A program made the translations under genes and the position numbers. Source: Polaribacter haliotis (GTDB lineage Bacteria > Bacteroidota > Bacteroidia > Flavobacteriales > Flavobacteriaceae). From it: a stretch of 64,000 bases of DNA. The DNA lies in contig NZ_CP061813.1 in NCBI RefSeq assembly GCF_014784055.1, positions 831,501 through 895,500 on the forward strand. The letters are read 5' to 3'. The notes under the pieces are model-generated. The model saw nothing but the letters and a program-made list of their open reading frames with translations, was not told where the DNA came from and did no database searches. Shown here one piece after another: positions 60,581-64,000 of the stretch (positions are counted from its first letter, which is position 1; every line of letters starts with the position of its first letter).

Positions 60581-61003
60581 ATGAAAAAGATATTATTAAC
60601 AACTTTACTTTTAATTTTAACAATTACCATAAATGCACAAACAATTTTTGGAAAATGGAATTCTAGAACTGATGAAGGTGTTGTAGATTCTGTTTTAGAA
60701 ATTTATGAGAAAGAAGGAAAGGCATTTGCAAAAGTTGTAGAAATTATGAATCCTGACAGAAAAGATGCACGTTGTGTAGATTGTGAAGGAGAATTTAAAA
60801 ACAAACCTATTTTAGGTTTAGATATTTTGTCTGGTTTAGAAAAAGACGATGATGAATGGTCTGGAGGAACAATTATAGATCCAAGAAATGGAAAAACATA
60901 CAAATGTTATATTGAACTTGTAAAACCAAATAAACTAAAACTTCGTGGTTATATTGGTGTTTCACTTTTTGGAAAAACAGCTTATTGGGAAAGAGCTGAG
61001 TAA
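60581..61003 (+). CDS. DUF2147-family exported protein
   Basis: The 140-residue protein has a signal peptide (MKKILLTTLLLILTITINAQ) and one beta-rich domain with GKWNSRTDEGVVDSVLEIYEK, ARCVDCEGEFKNKP and LKLRGYIGVSLFGKTAYWER, a pattern I know from DUF2147 proteins. These small proteins are secreted, of unknown role, and often have the Cys-x-x-Cys pair seen here. It has its own promoter box and is 38 bases before the ABC gene. Confidence 0.85.
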   Translation: MKKILLTTLLLILTITINAQTIFGKWNSRTDEGVVDSVLEIYEKEGKAFAKVVEIMNPDRKDARCVDCEGEFKNKPILGLDILSGLEKDDDEWSGGTIIDPRNGKTYKCYIELVKPNKLKLRGYIGVSLFGKTAYWERAE

Positions 61004-61041
61004 TTTTATTCTTAAAAATTAAGCAATAATTCAAAAAAAAT

Positions 61042-62277
61042 ATGGAGAACATCCATTTTGCCATTAATAATTCCGCTCTTTTACCCAAAAGTAAATTATT
61101 AAATAACATCTTAAATGGTAAACATTCTTTAGAACCTTTAAAAAATAAAAAAGGATTCTTATTTTCTTATTCAGTTTTAGAAAAACTGATGGATAATGAA
61201 GCAAAACACCATACAAAAACACTTACAAATAAAGAAAACAGGAATATTCGCTCTTTGTCTAGTGGCGAACAAAAAAAAGCATTACTAAATTATGTAATGT
61301 TGCAAAATCCAGATTTTTTAATTTTAGATAGTCCTTTCGATAGTTTAGATGCAACTTCAGTAATAGCTTTAAAAAAAAGACTTGTCCAGTTATCTTCAAA
61401 GATAAATATTATTCAAATTTTTAACAGAGAAGAAGAAGTTCTACCTATAATTACTCATGTATTAGAAATAGAAAATGATAAAATTATTAAGGAAATTCTA
61501 ATTGAAAATTATAATTTTAAAATTGAAAATTTCGTTTTTAATGGCGAAATCCCAAAATCGTCAACAGCTTATAAAACGATAGAAAGCCCACTAATATCTT
61601 TTAAAAATGTAAACGTTATTTATGATGAAAATCAAATTTTAAACAACATAAATTGGACAATTCATCAAAACGAATTTTGGCAATTAATTGGTCCAAATGG
61701 TTCTGGTAAATCGACTATTTTATCGATGATTTATGGAAATAATGTAAAAGCTTACAGACAAGATGTTTATTTATTTGGAAAGAAAAAAGGAACTGGAGAA
61801 AGTGTTTGGGACATTAAACGTAAAATCGGTTATTTTAGCCCAAATATATTAGAGTTATTTCATAGAAAACAAACTGTAAAACAAATGGTTATATCTGGTT
61901 TTTATGACAGTGTTGGTTTATATAAAGTTCCATCTACATTGCAAAATGCGACTGCAGAAAACTGGATAAAATTATTAAATTTAGAAATTGATAAAGATAT
62001 TGCTATCCAAAATATATCTATTCCAAAACAGCGTTTGGTTTTAATTGCCAGGGCAATGATAAAAAACCCTCCATTGTTAATTTTAGATGAACCATTAATA
62101 AATTTAGACGAAAAAGGAACAGCAATTGTTGTTGCTTTAATTAATAAAATTGCAAAAGAAAGTAACACAACTGTACTTTTTGTTTCCCATAGAATTGTAA
62201 AAGATATCCAGCCAGATTTTACGTACGAACTTACACCAACAAAAAATGGTTCTTTAGGAAACGTAAAAAAAGATTAA
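61042..62277 (+). CDS. ModF-like double ABC ATPase with asymmetric, complementary degenerate halves
   Basis: The 411-residue protein has no transmembrane domain. The N-terminal half (about 1-185) keeps the signature LSSGEQ (72-77) and a Walker B-like LILDSPFDS with Ser97 in place of the catalytic Glu, but has no Walker A before it. The C-terminal half (about 190-411) has a full Walker A GPNGSGKST (217-225) and Walker B LLILDEP with catalytic Glu, but its signature position reads ISIPKQR instead of LSGGQ. In the ABC dimer, Walker A of one half binds ATP with the signature of the other half, so one site would be complete and the other dead. The gene overlaps the convergent pcm gene by 4 bases. 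Confidence 0.82.
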   Translation: MENIHFAINNSALLPKSKLLNNILNGKHSLEPLKNKKGFLFSYSVLEKLMDNEAKHHTKTLTNKENRNIRSLSSGEQKKALLNYVMLQNPDFLILDSPFDSLDATSVIALKKRLVQLSSKINIIQIFNREEEVLPIITHVLEIENDKIIKEILIENYNFKIENFVFNGEIPKSSTAYKTIESPLISFKNVNVIYDENQILNNINWTIHQNEFWQLIGPNGSGKSTILSMIYGNNVKAYRQDVYLFGKKKGTGESVWDIKRKIGYFSPNILELFHRKQTVKQMVISGFYDSVGLYKVPSTLQNATAENWIKLLNLEIDKDIAIQNISIPKQRLVLIARAMIKNPPLLILDEPLINLDEKGTAIVVALINKIAKESNTTVLFVSHRIVKDIQPDFTYELTPTKNGSLGNVKKD

Positions 62278-62915
62278 TTCTTCTCTTCTAACATTGGCAC
62301 AAAAGCAAAATCTCCTAATTCGTGTTTTTCGAATTCTTTGGCAGATTTTCTGATAAATAATGTCATAATTTGCGTTTTATCGCCAACAGGAATTAACAAC
62401 ATCCCTCCTATTTTTAGTTGCGATAATAACGGATTTGGTACAAAAGGTGCTCCAGCAGTTACTATAATTTTATCGAAAGGTGCTTTTTCTTTTAATCCTT
62501 TATAACCATCTCCAAATATGAATTTCTTAGGCTTGTAACCTAATTTGGGCAAGAATAAAGAAGTTCTTTTAAATAGCTCTTTTTGCCTTTCTATGGAATA
62601 TACTTCTGCTTTTAACTCTAGAAGAACAGCTGTTTGATAACCAGAACCAGTTCCTATTTCCAGTACTTTATCCTCTGGCTTTATCTCTAAAGTTTGCGAT
62701 TGAAAAGCAACAGTATAGGGCATAGAAATGGTTTGATCTGCTGCAATAGGGAATGCTTTATCTTGATAAGCATGATCTTCGAAACTTGAATCTATAAATA
62801 AATGACGAGGAATTTTACGCACTGCATTCAACACATTTTCATCTGTTATACCTTTTGCTTTTAAAACAGCAGCTAACTGATTTCTACGTCCTTGATGTTT
62901 TGATGTATCTTTCAC
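62274..62915 (-). CDS. pcm: Protein-L-isoaspartate O-methyltransferase
   Basis: The 213-residue protein matches Pcm. KVLEIGTGSGYQTAVLLEL (about residues 83-101) is the SAM-binding motif, preceded by TISMPYTVAFQSQTLE, which matches the conserved substrate-loop segment of Pcm. GKIPRHLFI-type sequence near residue 31 and AGAPFVPNPLLSQLKIGGMLLIPVG near the end are also typical. It repairs isoaspartyl residues by methylation. It is convergent with the ABC gene and divergent from the Gfo/Idh gene. Confidence 0.94.
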   Translation of the reverse strand: MKDTSKHQGRRNQLAAVLKAKGITDENVLNAVRKIPRHLFIDSSFEDHAYQDKAFPIAADQTISMPYTVAFQSQTLEIKPEDKVLEIGTGSGYQTAVLLELKAEVYSIERQKELFKRTSLFLPKLGYKPKKFIFGDGYKGLKEKAPFDKIIVTAGAPFVPNPLLSQLKIGGMLLIPVGDKTQIMTLFIRKSAKEFEKHELGDFAFVPMLEEKN

Positions 62916-62976
62916 TTATAAGAGTTTTCTAAAGTCTAAAAATAACAATAAATCTAAATACATTCCTATAAAATCG

Positions 62977-62984
62977 TATCTTTG
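62977..62984 (+). promoter_or_regulatory. Predicted -7 box for the Gfo/Idh/MocA gene
   Basis: TATCTTTG is a perfect TAnnTTTG match, 126 bases before the ATG, giving a long leader of about 120 bases that contains the dispersed repeat at 63064-63094. Confidence 0.45.
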
Positions 62985-63063
62985 TTTTTGTCGAAATCTT
63001 TTGATAATATATAACTAAATTAATGTCGTTAACAGCAATAATAACGATGTAATCTTTTTAATA

Positions 63064-63094
63064 AACAGATTGCTTCACTAACGTTCGCAATGAC
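63064..63094 (-). repeat. GTCATTGCGA...GAAGCAATCT-type dispersed intergenic repeat
   Basis: On the minus strand it reads GTCATTGCGAACGTTAGTGA followed by AGCAATCTGTT. I recall a very common interspersed element of the form GTCATTGCGAGGAACGAAGCAATCT in Bacteroidota and other genomes. It has short inverted ends (ATTGC and GCAAT). Only one copy is present here. Confidence 0.6.
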
Positions 63095-63110
63095 TAAAAT
63101 ATAAGAATTT

Positions 63111-64000
63111 ATGCTAAAAGCTGGAGTTTTAGGTGCTGGACATCTGGGAAAAATTCATTTACGTTTATTACAACAATCAGAAAAATACGAATTGGTTGGT
63201 TTTTACGATCCGTTTACAGAAAATGCACAAAAAGTTGCCAAAGAATTTGGTTACAAATTGTTCGATTCTATGGAAAGTTTAATGGATGCTGTGGAAGTTG
63301 TAGATATTGTAACTCCAACTTTATCTCATTTCGAGTGTGCAAAAATGGCGATTGAAAAAGGCTGTCATATTTTTGTTGAAAAGCCAATTACTAAAACTGT
63401 TTTAGAAGCGGAAGCTATTAAAACGTTGGCAAGTCAGAATCATGTGCAAGGTCAAGTTGGTCATGTAGAGCGTTTCAACCCTGCTTTTACTGCTGTAAGT
63501 GATAAAATAAACAACCCAATGTTTATTGAAACACACAGATTGGCAGAATTTAATCCAAGAGGAACAGATGTTCCTGTAGTTTTAGATTTAATGATTCATG
63601 ATATTGATATTATTCTTTCTGTGGTAGATTCTAAAGTGAAGAATGTGCACGCAAGTGGAATTTCTGTAATTTCTGAAACGCCTGATATTGCAAATGCAAG
63701 AATTGAATTTGAAAATGGCTGTGTTGCGAACTTAACTGCCAGCAGAATTTCGATGAAGAACATGCGTAAATCAAGATTTTTTCAAAAAGATGCCTATATT
63801 TCTGTTGATTTTTTAGAGAAAGTTTCTGAAGTTGTTAGAATGAAAGATGTTCCTGAAAATCCGGATGAATTTGCTATGATTCTACAAAACGCAGAAGGTG
63901 TAAAAAAACAAATTTATTTTGACAATCCTGACGTTGAACCTAATAATGCCATTTTAGATGAATTAGAATCTTTTGCAGATGCTATTGAAAACGGAACAAA
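63111..64000 (+). CDS. Gfo/Idh/MocA-family oxidoreductase, C-terminus cut by window edge
   Basis: The frame from the ATG at 63111 runs to the window end (296 complete codons) without a stop. It starts LKAGVLGAGHLGKIHLRLL, the NAD(P)-binding Rossmann motif of this family. The EKPI motif (about residues 90-93) with the conserved Lys is present. MIHDIDIILSVVDS contains the family's conserved Asp and His. Such enzymes oxidise or reduce sugars or related substrates. Which substrate is unknown. Start choice is supported by the Rossmann strand beginning at residue 2. Confidence 0.88.
   Translation, partial: MLKAGVLGAGHLGKIHLRLLQQSEKYELVGFYDPFTENAQKVAKEFGYKLFDSMESLMDAVEVVDIVTPTLSHFECAKMAIEKGCHIFVEKPITKTVLEAEAIKTLASQNHVQGQVGHVERFNPAFTAVSDKINNPMFIETHRLAEFNPRGTDVPVVLDLMIHDIDIILSVVDSKVKNVHASGISVISETPDIANARIEFENGCVANLTASRISMKNMRKSRFFQKDAYISVDFLEKVSEVVRMKDVPENPDEFAMILQNAEGVKKQIYFDNPDVEPNNAILDELESFADAIENGT

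Overview
The window is AT-rich (roughly 30% GC by eye) and looks like a chromosomal segment of a marine member of the Flavobacteriaceae (Polaribacter or Tenacibaculum-like). The evidence is a type IX secretion C-terminal sorting domain on a giant surface protein, several start-proximal TAnnTTTG boxes (the Bacteroidota -7 promoter element), a 6S RNA between zapA and rny, a bacillithiol deacetylase, a TonB receptor with a carboxypeptidase-like N-terminal domain, and lineage-typical neighbour pairs (aroQ/xerD, bcp/nth/ECF sigma/uvrA). Genus is inference only.

Region 1 (1-21267, all minus strand) is one long surface-polysaccharide cluster read from a promoter at about 21260. In transcription order it holds an ABC-type O-antigen exporter (wzm, wzt), an amino-sugar module (FdtA-like ketoisomerase, LpxA-like acyltransferase, MaoC-type hydratase, DegT aminotransferase), glycosyltransferases, a methyltransferase and a beta-propeller protein, a sialic-acid-type set (neuB, neuC, neuA), an O-acylation set (one MBOAT protein with four SGNH-like membrane-anchored proteins) and the start of an asparagine synthase cut by the window edge. 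Gaps are at most 26 bases, so it is probably one transcript. The likely product is an O-polysaccharide with an N-acylated 3-amino sugar and an O-acylated nonulosonic acid.

Region 2 (21.4-32.9 kb) is housekeeping: a GNAT acetyltransferase, aroQ, two tandem outer-membrane barrel paralogues, a secreted unknown, a TM2 protein, xerD, the rny / 6S RNA / zapA / coiled-coil operon, and a LytM peptidase followed by a TonB receptor.

Region 3 (32.9-43.3 kb) holds a 2447-residue T9SS-exported protein (delta-60 repeats, then six cap/leucine-rich/tail modules), a stand-alone LuxR-type regulator, and an 807-residue one-piece signalling protein (7TM sensor, kinase, receiver and LuxR-type output). These may form a sensory-adhesion unit.

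Region 4 (43.2-50.8 kb) is repair and stress: bcp, nth without its iron-sulfur cysteines, an SDR protein, a 46-residue small ORF, an ECF sigma factor, uvrA and two membrane proteins.

Region 5 (51.1-57.2 kb) has a probable lipoprotein, a LytS-type kinase, a metallophosphoesterase and a LytTR regulator, the last three almost contiguous. A very AT-rich gap, a Cro/CI-type HTH gene and tRNA-His follow.

Region 6 (57.3-64.0 kb) has bshB1, a trans-sulfuration enzyme, a DUF2520-like protein, a KdsC-like phosphatase, a DUF2147 protein, an asymmetric ABC ATPase, pcm and a truncated Gfo/Idh/MocA oxidoreductase.
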